Below, piece after piece: positions 27,131-34,545 of a DNA stretch of 64,000 nt (its first letter is position 1; every line of letters starts with the position of its first letter). The notes below the pieces were generated by a model. It was not told the origin of the DNA. It saw only the letters and a list, made by a program, of their open reading frames with translations, and did not search any database. The DNA comes from Vibrionaceae bacterium (lineage in GTDB: Bacteria > Pseudomonadota > Gammaproteobacteria > Enterobacterales > Vibrionaceae), in contig JAAEZQ010000016.1 in the NCBI GenBank assembly GCA_018222805.1, positions 1-64,000 on the forward strand, read 5' to 3'. A program made the translations under genes and the position numbers.

Positions 27131-28018
27131 GTGCACAGTCCGATTACTTTAGAAGCACTCCATATCCTGGATGCAATAGACCGAAGAGGCAGTTTTGCTG
27201 CAGCAGCTAATGAATTAGACAGGGCACCTTCGTCACTTAGCTACCAAATTCAAAAGCTTGAGCAGGTCTTAGACATCATTATTTTTGACCGTTCTGGCCA
27301 TAAAGCCCATTTTACTGAAGCCGGTAAACTCATCCTTGAACGGGGACGAGACATATTAAAAGCCAGTGAAAAGTTGGTAAACGATGCGACGGTATTAGCC
27401 AATGGGTGGGAATTAGACATTACCGTTGCATTCGATGGAATTATTCCAGTTTCTAACTTTTTTCCTATGGTGGACGCACTCTCTGAAGTCAGTTCTACCC
27501 GTGTCAGACTGCAAGAAGAAATTCTGGCAGGAGGTTGGGAATCACTCAACACTGGCCGATCCGATCTACTCATTTGCCCATCACTGGACACGCTGCCACA
27601 AGAAGTCAAGTCAGAGAAAATCGGCAAGATGACTATGCTTTGGGTCGCTGCTGCCAGCCATTATGTACATAAACGCAGTGGTGATTTTGATGAAGCAGCA
27701 AGAGAAAAGTATCGCATTATTGCAATAGCAGACACTGCGCGAGAGCAACCAGCACTATCAATAAATATAATACAAAAGCAACCTCGACTAACGGTCACCA
27801 ATTTTACAGCTAAGGTTGATGCACTTAGAGCAGGCTTAGGAATCGGAACACTACCAAGCCAAATAGCCCAACCACTGATTGATAGTGGCGAGCTCAAGAT
27901 GATTGAAGGTACTGAGCCATTAACTATGGACGTCATCCTTGCTTGGCGCCGCAACACAATGGGAGAGGCTAAATCCTGGTGCATTCAGTATTTGAAGAAA
28001 AATTGGACACTAAAGTGA
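27131..28018 (+). CDS. LysR-type transcriptional regulator (YhaJ-like)
   Basis: This 295-residue LTTR has an N-terminal winged HTH (residues 5-65, AIDRRGSFAAAANELDRAPS) and a LysR substrate-binding domain. Along its length it resembles E. coli YhaJ, including DAIDRRGSFAAAA, ATAREQP-like IADTAREQP and the C-terminal AWRRNTMGEAKSWC. The start is GTG at 27131 with AAGGA upstream. YhaJ-type regulators respond to aromatic compounds in E. coli. The effector and target here are unknown. It runs convergent with patZ. Confidence 0.8.
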   Translation: MHSPITLEALHILDAIDRRGSFAAAANELDRAPSSLSYQIQKLEQVLDIIIFDRSGHKAHFTEAGKLILERGRDILKASEKLVNDATVLANGWELDITVAFDGIIPVSNFFPMVDALSEVSSTRVRLQEEILAGGWESLNTGRSDLLICPSLDTLPQEVKSEKIGKMTMLWVAAASHYVHKRSGDFDEAAREKYRIIAIADTAREQPALSINIIQKQPRLTVTNFTAKVDALRAGLGIGTLPSQIAQPLIDSGELKMIEGTEPLTMDVILAWRRNTMGEAKSWCIQYLKKNWTLK

Positions 28019-28120
28019 CGCGGTCACGGTTAGTGGTTGTTTTGTATTCCCCAGACGAATAAAGCCCAACTGGTCTCGATTCTATCTAACGTAGAAGCCG
28101 TCCATTATTGGGCATTCATT

Positions 28121-30754
28121 CTAATTTAAGGGTAAGACCATATCCGCAATACCATCCTCAAACTGAACATCAATATCAAACCCAAGGCTTTGGGCTAACA
28201 TCAGCATTCCCCGATTAGTCGGCATCGTCATCCCTGATATTTGCTTGGTGCCTTTCACTTGGCAATAGCTAATGATTTTTTGCATCAGAACCTTTCCAAG
28301 CCCTTTTCCTTTTAGATCGGAGCGGATGAGAATCGCAAATTCAGCATCACTATTGTCGGGAGTGATCAGTGCGCGTGCTACGCCGATAATTGAGGGACCG
28401 CTCTTATCAAATGCGACGGCAACAAATGCCATTTCTCTGTCGTAATCGATTTGAGTAAAGTTAGCCAATGCCTCGTGGTTGAACTCACCAACTTCGGAGA
28501 AAAATCGCTTATAAAGGTCCTCTCTAGATACATTATTGATGAATTGAGCATGGAGTGGTTCATCTTCGGGTAAGATAGGGCGAAGCAAGACAGGCTGCCC
28601 GTCGCGCAGAGTGACCGTTTCAACAAACTCTGCGGGGAAAGGGCGGATAGCAAGACGTGTTTGAGCATCGCCTTCATATTTTGTCAGCGTTAAATCCGCA
28701 TCAATGATTGTCAAATCGTTCCCAGACACCAATACTGGATGTATATCCAGTCTGTGTATTTCAGGTAATTCAACTGCCATTTGCGAAATACGAACCAAGA
28801 ACTTTGACAGTTCAGTAATGTCTAAAGCGTCTTTATGCTTTTGTAAGCGGATCTTGCCCGACTTCAAAGCGACTACGACTAAATAACGCGCTAGTGTCAT
28901 ATTTAATGGAGGTAACGCGGCCACCGCATCTTGAGCGATATTCCATTCAGATCCTCCCTGACCAAGCAAAATCACGGGCCCAAACACTTTGTCAACAGCA
29001 ATACTGATTCGTATTTCTTCTGCACTACCTAGCTTAGCCATACCTTGAACGAGCAAACCATGGACGTTAGCAGATGGATAGCTGAGTTTCACGGAATCTA
29101 AAATAGAATTTGACGCACTCGCTACTTCATTGCTGTTTCTCAAGTTGAGTGCAACACCGTGAACGTCGGACTTGTGTGGGATATCGGGAGAGCGAAGTTT
29201 CACCGCGACCGGATAGCCAATATTTTCCGCCATATGTACCGCTTCTATCGCATCAGATGCGATCCAGGTTGGCAGTACATTAAAACCAAACAGTTTAAAA
29301 AGCGGGCTAGTTTGGTGTGTATCTAACGTTACTGTGTTTTTATCCAGTAGCCGTTCATTTACCCATTCCATTGCAGAATGGATGCTCCCCGAGTGCAACG
29401 GTTCTGCCGTTGTTGGCGTTTCCATCAATTGTTTTTGGTTTCTTCTGTATTCCACAAGATGCATGTACGCTACAACCGCACTTTCAGGGGTTCGATAAGT
29501 CGGGATTCCAGCCTGAGTAAAAGCTAGACGAGCCTCACGAGACGTTTGTTCTCCCGACCAGTTAGTCAGGATATTAAAATGCTTATGTCTTGGATGAGAC
29601 TTGATCGCTTCAATGACATCATACGCTGTATCAAGTGGGTCGGACACGGCTGACGGACTGTGCATGATCAATATTGCATCTGCACAATCATTATTCATTA
29701 ACGCGTTTAACGTATCGACATACCGTTGTTTTGTTGCATCGCCGGAAAGGTCAATCGGGTTCGCCTGTCGCCAGTTGGCTGGCAGAACAGTTCTCAACTG
29801 TTCGGTGGAGGTTTCATCAAGAGTGGCTAAATTACCACCACGTTCGAAGAGCGTATCCACGGCCATCACCGCAGGTCCGCCACCATTTGTGATTATCGCT
29901 AACCGTTCACCACGCAGGGGAACAGAGTGCGTTAGGGTTTCTACTGCAGCAAATAACTCATGAGTATTACTCACCCTCAACATCCCTGTTCTACGGATCG
30001 CGGAATCATAAATGATGTCTAAGGTGTCACCATCTTGCTGCTCGAGCGTATTCATCTCTTTAGAGCGTCCTGCTTTTAACACCAGAATGCGGCGATTTCG
30101 GGAGGCGGCTCGAGCCGCTGACAAGAATCGGCGAGCATCTCTGATAGAGTCAACGTATAGCAAGATGGCTTCGGTATGACCATCCATACTCAAATGATCA
30201 AGTAAATCGGCAAAATCAATATCCTGACCCCGACCAATGGAGATAAACGAAGAAAAACCGATATTTTTGTCGTTCGCCCAATCTAAAACGGTAGTGCAAA
30301 CGGCAGCAGACTGAGAGATGAAGGCAATCTTACCGGGTTTGGCGGCAACAGGAGAAAACGTACAGTTGAAGTTGTGCCAAGGGAGAATAATACCCAGGCT
30401 GTTAGAACCTAATACTCGAATATTCAGTGAAGAAACATCGATGATCTGAGCGTCGTCGGAGATCACGATTGCAAACTGAGTTCCACGCTCGTCTAACTCC
30501 TTCAAAAGACGTTCGTTACGTGAAGCATGAGTACAAAGAATAGCGATATCTGGGGTTAAGGGTAGGGAAGCGATGTCTGGGTAAGCAATAACGCCTAAGA
30601 CACTTTTGTGTTTTGGCGTCACTGGCATAATCGCGCCACCGAAGCCACTTTGGAGGAGGTTACGCATTACCACGTGCCCGGCGCGTAACTCTCTCGGTGA
30701 GGCGCCCACTACCGCGACTGAGTCAGGTTTAAAAAGCTTATGTAGTTTATTCAT
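28121..30754 (-). CDS. patZ: Protein lysine acetyltransferase PatZ/Pka-like (acyl-CoA synthetase-GNAT fusion)
   Basis: This 877-residue fusion has an N-terminal NDP-forming acyl-CoA synthetase-like region: a CoA-binding domain (about 1-130), succinyl-CoA-ligase-like domains (about 140-440) and an ATP-grasp domain (about 480-690). A C-terminal GNAT acetyltransferase domain (about 720-875) follows. Length and order match E. coli PatZ (YfiQ), which acetylates and inactivates acetyl-CoA synthetase and other proteins. It is a single gene, convergent with the LysR regulator. Confidence 0.87.
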   Translation of the reverse strand: MNKLHKLFKPDSVAVVGASPRELRAGHVVMRNLLQSGFGGAIMPVTPKHKSVLGVIAYPDIASLPLTPDIAILCTHASRNERLLKELDERGTQFAIVISDDAQIIDVSSLNIRVLGSNSLGIILPWHNFNCTFSPVAAKPGKIAFISQSAAVCTTVLDWANDKNIGFSSFISIGRGQDIDFADLLDHLSMDGHTEAILLYVDSIRDARRFLSAARAASRNRRILVLKAGRSKEMNTLEQQDGDTLDIIYDSAIRRTGMLRVSNTHELFAAVETLTHSVPLRGERLAIITNGGGPAVMAVDTLFERGGNLATLDETSTEQLRTVLPANWRQANPIDLSGDATKQRYVDTLNALMNNDCADAILIMHSPSAVSDPLDTAYDVIEAIKSHPRHKHFNILTNWSGEQTSREARLAFTQAGIPTYRTPESAVVAYMHLVEYRRNQKQLMETPTTAEPLHSGSIHSAMEWVNERLLDKNTVTLDTHQTSPLFKLFGFNVLPTWIASDAIEAVHMAENIGYPVAVKLRSPDIPHKSDVHGVALNLRNSNEVASASNSILDSVKLSYPSANVHGLLVQGMAKLGSAEEIRISIAVDKVFGPVILLGQGGSEWNIAQDAVAALPPLNMTLARYLVVVALKSGKIRLQKHKDALDITELSKFLVRISQMAVELPEIHRLDIHPVLVSGNDLTIIDADLTLTKYEGDAQTRLAIRPFPAEFVETVTLRDGQPVLLRPILPEDEPLHAQFINNVSREDLYKRFFSEVGEFNHEALANFTQIDYDREMAFVAVAFDKSGPSIIGVARALITPDNSDAEFAILIRSDLKGKGLGKVLMQKIISYCQVKGTKQISGMTMPTNRGMLMLAQSLGFDIDVQFEDGIADMVLPLN

Positions 30755-30997
30755 GCAGATTCCTTGCCTTTAACACGATATTACGTGGAGCTTTACTGTA
30801 TGGATATCAACAATCATAAACGAATACGTCAGAGAGAAAACATACGAACAATAAACATCGAAGAAAATCTCTACGAAGCTTGAAGAGTTTGTGTTACTCA
30901 TCACATCAAATAGGTAGATTATTGTATTTGATGCTTGATAATCGAGCCTCCTATCGGCATGATTTATCGTAATATTTATTCAGAGCGTTTGTAATTC

Positions 30998-31567
30998 ATG
31001 AAAAAGACCGCAATCATCGGCTTAACCCTTCTTCTTTCCGCTTGTGCATCTGAAACTTACACGACAGATGTCACCTCCGAGAGTTACCAAGAAGACTATT
31101 CATCAGATACCATATCAAAACCAATTATGGCATCTGAAAACGCAGTCGTTGAGAAAGATGTAACACCAACAGTAGTTAAAATGACACCTCAAGTTGCACA
31201 GAAAAAGGTAGTAAAACTGACACCAAACGATCAGGTAAAACCGGTTAAGATCTTACCGCCAAGCACTGAGAAATCATCGATTCAGCGTTTCGGATACACA
31301 ATTCAAGTAGCCGCTGTCGGCAGCGAAGATAAAGTCGCTCAATTTGCAAATAAATTACCGCAAAGTGATCAACCGATATGGGAAAACCACAAAGTGGTTA
31401 ATGGTACCAAGTGGTATTCTATTTTGTACGGTGATTACGCAACGAGTGCAGAAGCGCAGCAGGCAATTTCATCTCTTCCGGCTCAATTTCGCCAGTTAAA
31501 GCCATTTGTTAAAAGCATTGACAAGATTAAAAACTCAGCTTATCCGACGCTTAACAAGCTCAACTGA
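30998..31567 (+). CDS. SPOR-domain lipoprotein
   Basis: This 189-residue protein has a lipoprotein signal (lipobox LLSAC, Cys16). A low-complexity linker rich in Val, Lys, Pro and Thr runs over residues 20-100. A C-terminal SPOR-like domain (about 103-175) starts at GYTIQVAAVGSE and includes WYSILYGDY. SPOR domains bind denuded septal peptidoglycan, which implies a division- or wall-related role. It lies directly upstream of ddl but with a separate terminator-like hairpin between. Confidence 0.82.
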   Translation: MKKTAIIGLTLLLSACASETYTTDVTSESYQEDYSSDTISKPIMASENAVVEKDVTPTVVKMTPQVAQKKVVKLTPNDQVKPVKILPPSTEKSSIQRFGYTIQVAAVGSEDKVAQFANKLPQSDQPIWENHKVVNGTKWYSILYGDYATSAEAQQAISSLPAQFRQLKPFVKSIDKIKNSAYPTLNKLN

Positions 31568-31575
31568 TCAAGCTA

Positions 31576-31606
31576 AGTAGGGGGGCATATCGCTCCCTTT
31601 TTATTT
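31576..31606 (+). terminator. Probable intrinsic terminator after SPOR lipoprotein gene
   Basis: AGGGGGGC and GCTCCCTTTTT form an imperfect GC stem with a T-run shortly after the stop codon. Confidence 0.6.
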
Positions 31607-31717
31607 TGTTTAAATCGTACACGAACGAAACGCCTCACAGTAAAATAACTGTACGTTCCTCCTCAAAGGGTTATCATAAAAGCAAGTATCTTTTGTAGGT
31701 CACGGAAAGATTGATTC

Positions 31718-32707
31718 ATGATTAAAAATATTCTTCTATTATGCGGTGGTGGCTCTTCAGAGCACGAGATTTCCTTGCTGTCGGCTAATTTTGTTGAGCA
31801 GCAACTGAATCTTATTGAGAACATCAAGGTTACGCGCGTAGAAATCAAAAACGAAGGCTGGATGACCGATCAAGGCGAATTGGTTTACTTGGATCTCAAT
31901 AACAAATGCTTATGTTCTAATGATTCTAATCAGGCAATTGACTTCATCGTACCGTGCATTCATGGTTTTCCTGGCGAAACTGGTGATATTCAATCCCTGT
32001 TTGAACTTTCAGGCATTCCTTATCTCGGCTGCGGACCAGAAGCGAGCAGCAACAGTTTTAACAAAATCACATCAAAGCTTTGGTACGATGCGTTAGGTAT
32101 ACCGAACACACCATACCTATTCTTAACTAAGAATAATGAGAAGGCTCACATTCAAGCGCAGCAAGCATTTGATAAGTGGGGTAAAGTGTTCGTCAAAGCA
32201 GCAAGGCAAGGCTCTTCAGTTGGCTGTTACAGCGTCATAAATAGAGAGGCTCTTGCAGATGCGGTTAACGCCGCTTTTGGTTTCTCTGACCAAGTTCTAG
32301 TAGAAAAATCTGTTAAGCCTAGAGAATTGGAAGTCGCCGCTTATGAAATGAATGGTGAACTCTATGTCACCAAACCAGGCGAGGTGATCGCACCCGATGG
32401 CACGTTTTATTCCTATGATGAAAAGTACAGCAGTGCCAGTCATTCGTTAACGGAAATTGAAGCAAAGAATCTCACACCAGAACAGATTGAGACAATCCAG
32501 CAAGAATCTGAGACCGTATTTAAACAGATGAACCTTCGTCATTTGTCTCGTATTGATTTCTTTCTAACCGAAGATGGTGAGATTTACCTAAATGAAGTGA
32601 ATACGTTCCCTGGCATGACGCCAATATCTATGTTCCCGAAAATGCTTCAAAATAATGGTCATAAATTCCACGAATTTCTTGAAGATTGCATCAATAGTGC
32701 AATGTAA
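31718..32707 (+). CDS. ddl: D-alanine--D-alanine ligase
   Basis: This 329-residue ATP-grasp enzyme has the N-terminal LCGGGSSEHEISLLSA block and IPCIHGFPGETG-like VPCIHGFPGETG. It also has KAARQGSSVGC for ATP and D-Ala binding, and the Mg ligands in the C-terminal YLNEVNTFPGMTP segment. It makes the D-Ala-D-Ala dipeptide of peptidoglycan. It is the stand-alone DdlA-type gene, outside the dcw cluster. Its Vibrio chromosome II location (VCA0572 in memory) fits the rest of the window. Confidence 0.93.
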   Translation: MIKNILLLCGGGSSEHEISLLSANFVEQQLNLIENIKVTRVEIKNEGWMTDQGELVYLDLNNKCLCSNDSNQAIDFIVPCIHGFPGETGDIQSLFELSGIPYLGCGPEASSNSFNKITSKLWYDALGIPNTPYLFLTKNNEKAHIQAQQAFDKWGKVFVKAARQGSSVGCYSVINREALADAVNAAFGFSDQVLVEKSVKPRELEVAAYEMNGELYVTKPGEVIAPDGTFYSYDEKYSSASHSLTEIEAKNLTPEQIETIQQESETVFKQMNLRHLSRIDFFLTEDGEIYLNEVNTFPGMTPISMFPKMLQNNGHKFHEFLEDCINSAM

Positions 32708-32819
32708 CTGACGCTACTTAACAATAGTTTATGTTAGAAGTAGTTTTGCAGAGCATCTAATTAAACATTAAACGGTGCTCGCTAAGAACGATGATTTTAG
32801 AAACAGATGGGTCATTGGT

Positions 32820-33200
32820 ATGGCAGTTACGACGTATAGAGGCTTTAGCATAAAATCTAGCTTGGATCGGAAACTTTGGAAGGTAACGATCAAAAGCCAC
32901 GTTTTACAAGGCAGTCTAACCGCAGTTAAAAAAAGTATTGATTGGTGGTGTGATACCGCATCGATTATCGATCCGAAAGAGTTTTCTGCTCTTGCAGCGG
33001 AGAGACAAAGCAAGGCAGGAGCACAATCAGATACGTTTAACGGCTATGTTTTAAGAAATGACTCAGGTGAACCAAACGCATGGTACTGCATGTTTAATGG
33101 TAAACTGATTAAAGGTGGCAAAGTGGCGATTCAGCGCCATATCGAAGCTTATTTAGTCGCGAAACAAAAATCTTTGCAAACCCAACAACAAAAGAAATAA
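32820..33200 (+). CDS. Small conserved protein (DUF3319-like)
   Basis: This 126-residue basic soluble protein starts at ATG 32820 (AVTTYRGFSIKSS). An upstream GTG start at 32775 is possible but has no supporting signal. The GFSIKSSLDRKLWKVTI and SIDWWCD segments are what I remember of the Vibrio DUF3319 family. It is separated from yciH by 4 bp, so the two are probably co-expressed. No function is known. Confidence 0.68.
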   Translation: MAVTTYRGFSIKSSLDRKLWKVTIKSHVLQGSLTAVKKSIDWWCDTASIIDPKEFSALAAERQSKAGAQSDTFNGYVLRNDSGEPNAWYCMFNGKLIKGGKVAIQRHIEAYLVAKQKSLQTQQQKK

Positions 33201-33204
33201 CAGT

Positions 33205-33516
33205 ATGTCCTTAGTATATTCAACGGAAACCGGCCGAATTAAACCGGAAGAAGAGAAAATTGCTCGTCCTAAAGGCGACGGTATCGTGCGTATTCAACGT
33301 CAAACTAAAGGCCGTAAAGGTAAAGGTGTTTGTATCGTCACTGGATTAGATCTCGATGACGCACCACTAAAATTGCTTGCCGCAGAACTCAAGAAAGTTT
33401 GTGGTTGTGGTGGTTCTGTCAAAGACGGCAACATTGAAATTCAAGGTGATGCCCGAGATAAGATAAAAGCGCACCTAGAAAAGAAAGGCATGACCGTTAA
33501 GCTAGCTGGCGGCTAA
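33205..33516 (+). CDS. yciH: YciH/SUI1-family translation initiation factor
   Basis: This 103-residue protein shows the SUI1/eIF1 fold signature: VRIQRQTKGRKGKGVCIVTGL, then the KKVCGCGGSVKDGNIEIQGD segment. E. coli YciH discriminates initiation complexes and dampens translation under stress. It is the last gene before the prophage, and its terminator lies at 33532. Its position next to dif agrees with the terminus location. Confidence 0.92.
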   Translation: MSLVYSTETGRIKPEEEKIARPKGDGIVRIQRQTKGRKGKGVCIVTGLDLDDAPLKLLAAELKKVCGCGGSVKDGNIEIQGDARDKIKAHLEKKGMTVKLAGG

Positions 33517-33531
33517 CGATTTAGATTGAAT

Positions 33532-33558
33532 AAAAGCGTCGATACCGACGCTTTTTTT
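33532..33558 (+). terminator. Intrinsic terminator of yciH
   Basis: AAAAGCGTCG and CGACGCTTTTTTT form a 10-bp stem with a 4-nt loop directly after the yciH stop. Confidence 0.93.
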
Positions 33559-33765
33559 ATATCTGCTTTCCAATCAGCTTTCTTGTTAAAGGCTAATTGA
33601 AGATTGAGCAATCGCAGATTGATAGATCGATATTAGCTATTTTATGGTAAATAGCAGTTATGTTTAATCACGCTCCTAAGCTATAGAGATTCAATACACG
33701 TATATTTTAAATCTGAGAGGGATAGGAGCTCTAAATGAACAATATTTTAAGTAGTTCTCTACTTC

Positions 33766-33793
33766 ATTTAACATAACACATATAATGCGCACT
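33766..33793 (-). other. dif-type XerCD recombination site (prophage left junction)
   Basis: Read on the minus strand, XerC arm AGTGCGCATTA, centre TATGTG and XerD arm TTATGTTAAAT make a 28-bp site. Both arms equal the V. cholerae dif1 arms as I remember them and differ only in the centre. It marks the chromosome dimer-resolution site and the left edge of the filamentous prophage. It overlaps the last codons of the phage repressor gene. Confidence 0.88.
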
Positions 33794-34136
33794 GAATTGT
33801 GGATCCCACCGGACTCGAAACTACCACCGCCAATCCAGCCGCAGCCATTGATATCCCTGATAATCCAAGCCCGTTACACTTTTTTGCGATGCTTTCCCAC
33901 ATGCTTTTTATGTGCGGATTTTCGTTGCGATCAGCGTGACAACCTAACAAAGCAATCTCTGGGTCTATTCCTGAATTCTCTGCTAGAAAAACTGCTTCTG
34001 AATCAGAGATATAGCGTCTTCCTTTGCGCATTTCACTAATTCTTGATGGGTTTACTTTCAAATCGTGCGCGATTTGTTTGTCTTGTATGTAGTTTTTCGC
34101 CTTTTTGTAGGCATCTAACAGTTCACTTTGATACAT
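33768..34136 (-). CDS. Phage HTH repressor with hydrophobic C-terminus (DUF3693-like)
   Basis: This 122-residue protein has an N-terminal helix-turn-helix (about 17-45, QIAHDLKVNPSRISEMRKG). A C-terminal hydrophobic stretch (about 93-112, GISMAAAGLAVVVSS) could insert in the membrane. It is transcribed divergently from the phage replication genes across three tandem operators, so it is the likely lysogeny repressor in the RstR/CI role. The last codons and TAA lie inside the dif site, so the final three residues are encoded by the chromosome. In the circular phage the frame would continue for 29 residues. Confidence 0.8.
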   Translation of the reverse strand: MYQSELLDAYKKAKNYIQDKQIAHDLKVNPSRISEMRKGRRYISDSEAVFLAENSGIDPEIALLGCHADRNENPHIKSMWESIAKKCNGLGLSGISMAAAGLAVVVSSPVGSTIQCALYVLC

Positions 34137-34171
34137 GAAGCCACCTCCGTTTCCTTGATTCTAGCTTACTA

Positions 34172-34233
34172 ATTACGAAAATTCGCATCTGGCAATTACG
34201 ATAATTCGTAATTAGACTTACGAAAAATCGTAA
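34172..34233. promoter_or_regulatory. Three tandem repressor operators
   Basis: Three dyads of the form TTACGA-N4-TCGTAA occur at 34173-34188 (one base off in the right arm), 34196-34211 (perfect) and 34218-34233 (perfect). Centres are 23 and 22 bp apart, about two helical turns. They lie between the divergent repressor gene and the phage early genes, the place expected for cooperative repressor binding. Confidence 0.82.
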
Positions 34234-34326
34234 TTTAGACCGCCTTGGTTTGGGGCGTTTGCCCTTGACGCGTACGTCTTGGCTTTGGCGGTCATTCTAT
34301 CAATTCAACTCGTCAAGGTGGTTGTT

Positions 34327-34542
34327 ATGTCTCGTTCTAAGTTTGTGCTTTGTCAGGATTGCCTCAAAGTCTCCATCTATTCTGATGCTCGTCATAACGA
34401 AGATGAACTGTGCTCCTGTGGCGGCCAGTTCTGCGGCTGCTCAATGTGTGACTCCCAAGCGCAAGAAATTGTCGATGCAGACAAAAATCATGTGCTTCAT
34501 GGTTTGTCTGATGCTGCGCTTTTTGAGTTGAGCGAGGCATAA
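34327..34542 (+). CDS. Small cysteine-rich phage protein
   Basis: This 71-residue protein has Cys pairs CQDC near the N-terminus, then CSCGGQFCGC and a further Cys (SMC), compatible with a zinc-binding fold. It is the first gene of the rightward phage operon and ends 3 bp before rep. Small zinc-finger-like proteins at this position occur in other Vibrio inoviruses. The role is unknown (regulatory or replication accessory). Confidence 0.7.
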   Translation: MSRSKFVLCQDCLKVSIYSDARHNEDELCSCGGQFCGCSMCDSQAQEIVDADKNHVLHGLSDAALFELSEA

Positions 34543-34545
34543 ATC

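Noticed and set aside
28015..28027. Fifth matS site GTGACGCGGTCAC
   Set aside because: The last central position is G instead of C or T, so it fails the consensus. The same holds for other one-mismatch copies at 47503, 41347 and 41642. Kept only as possible weak sites.
34172..34233. CRISPR-like repeats
   Set aside because: Only three units with 22-23-bp period and internal dyad symmetry. They are operators, and no cas gene exists in the window.
34250..34531. 93-codon frame at the start of the phage early region
   Set aside because: It overlaps the Cys-rich gene at 34327 in another frame. The Cys-rich frame has the better composition and spacing to rep.
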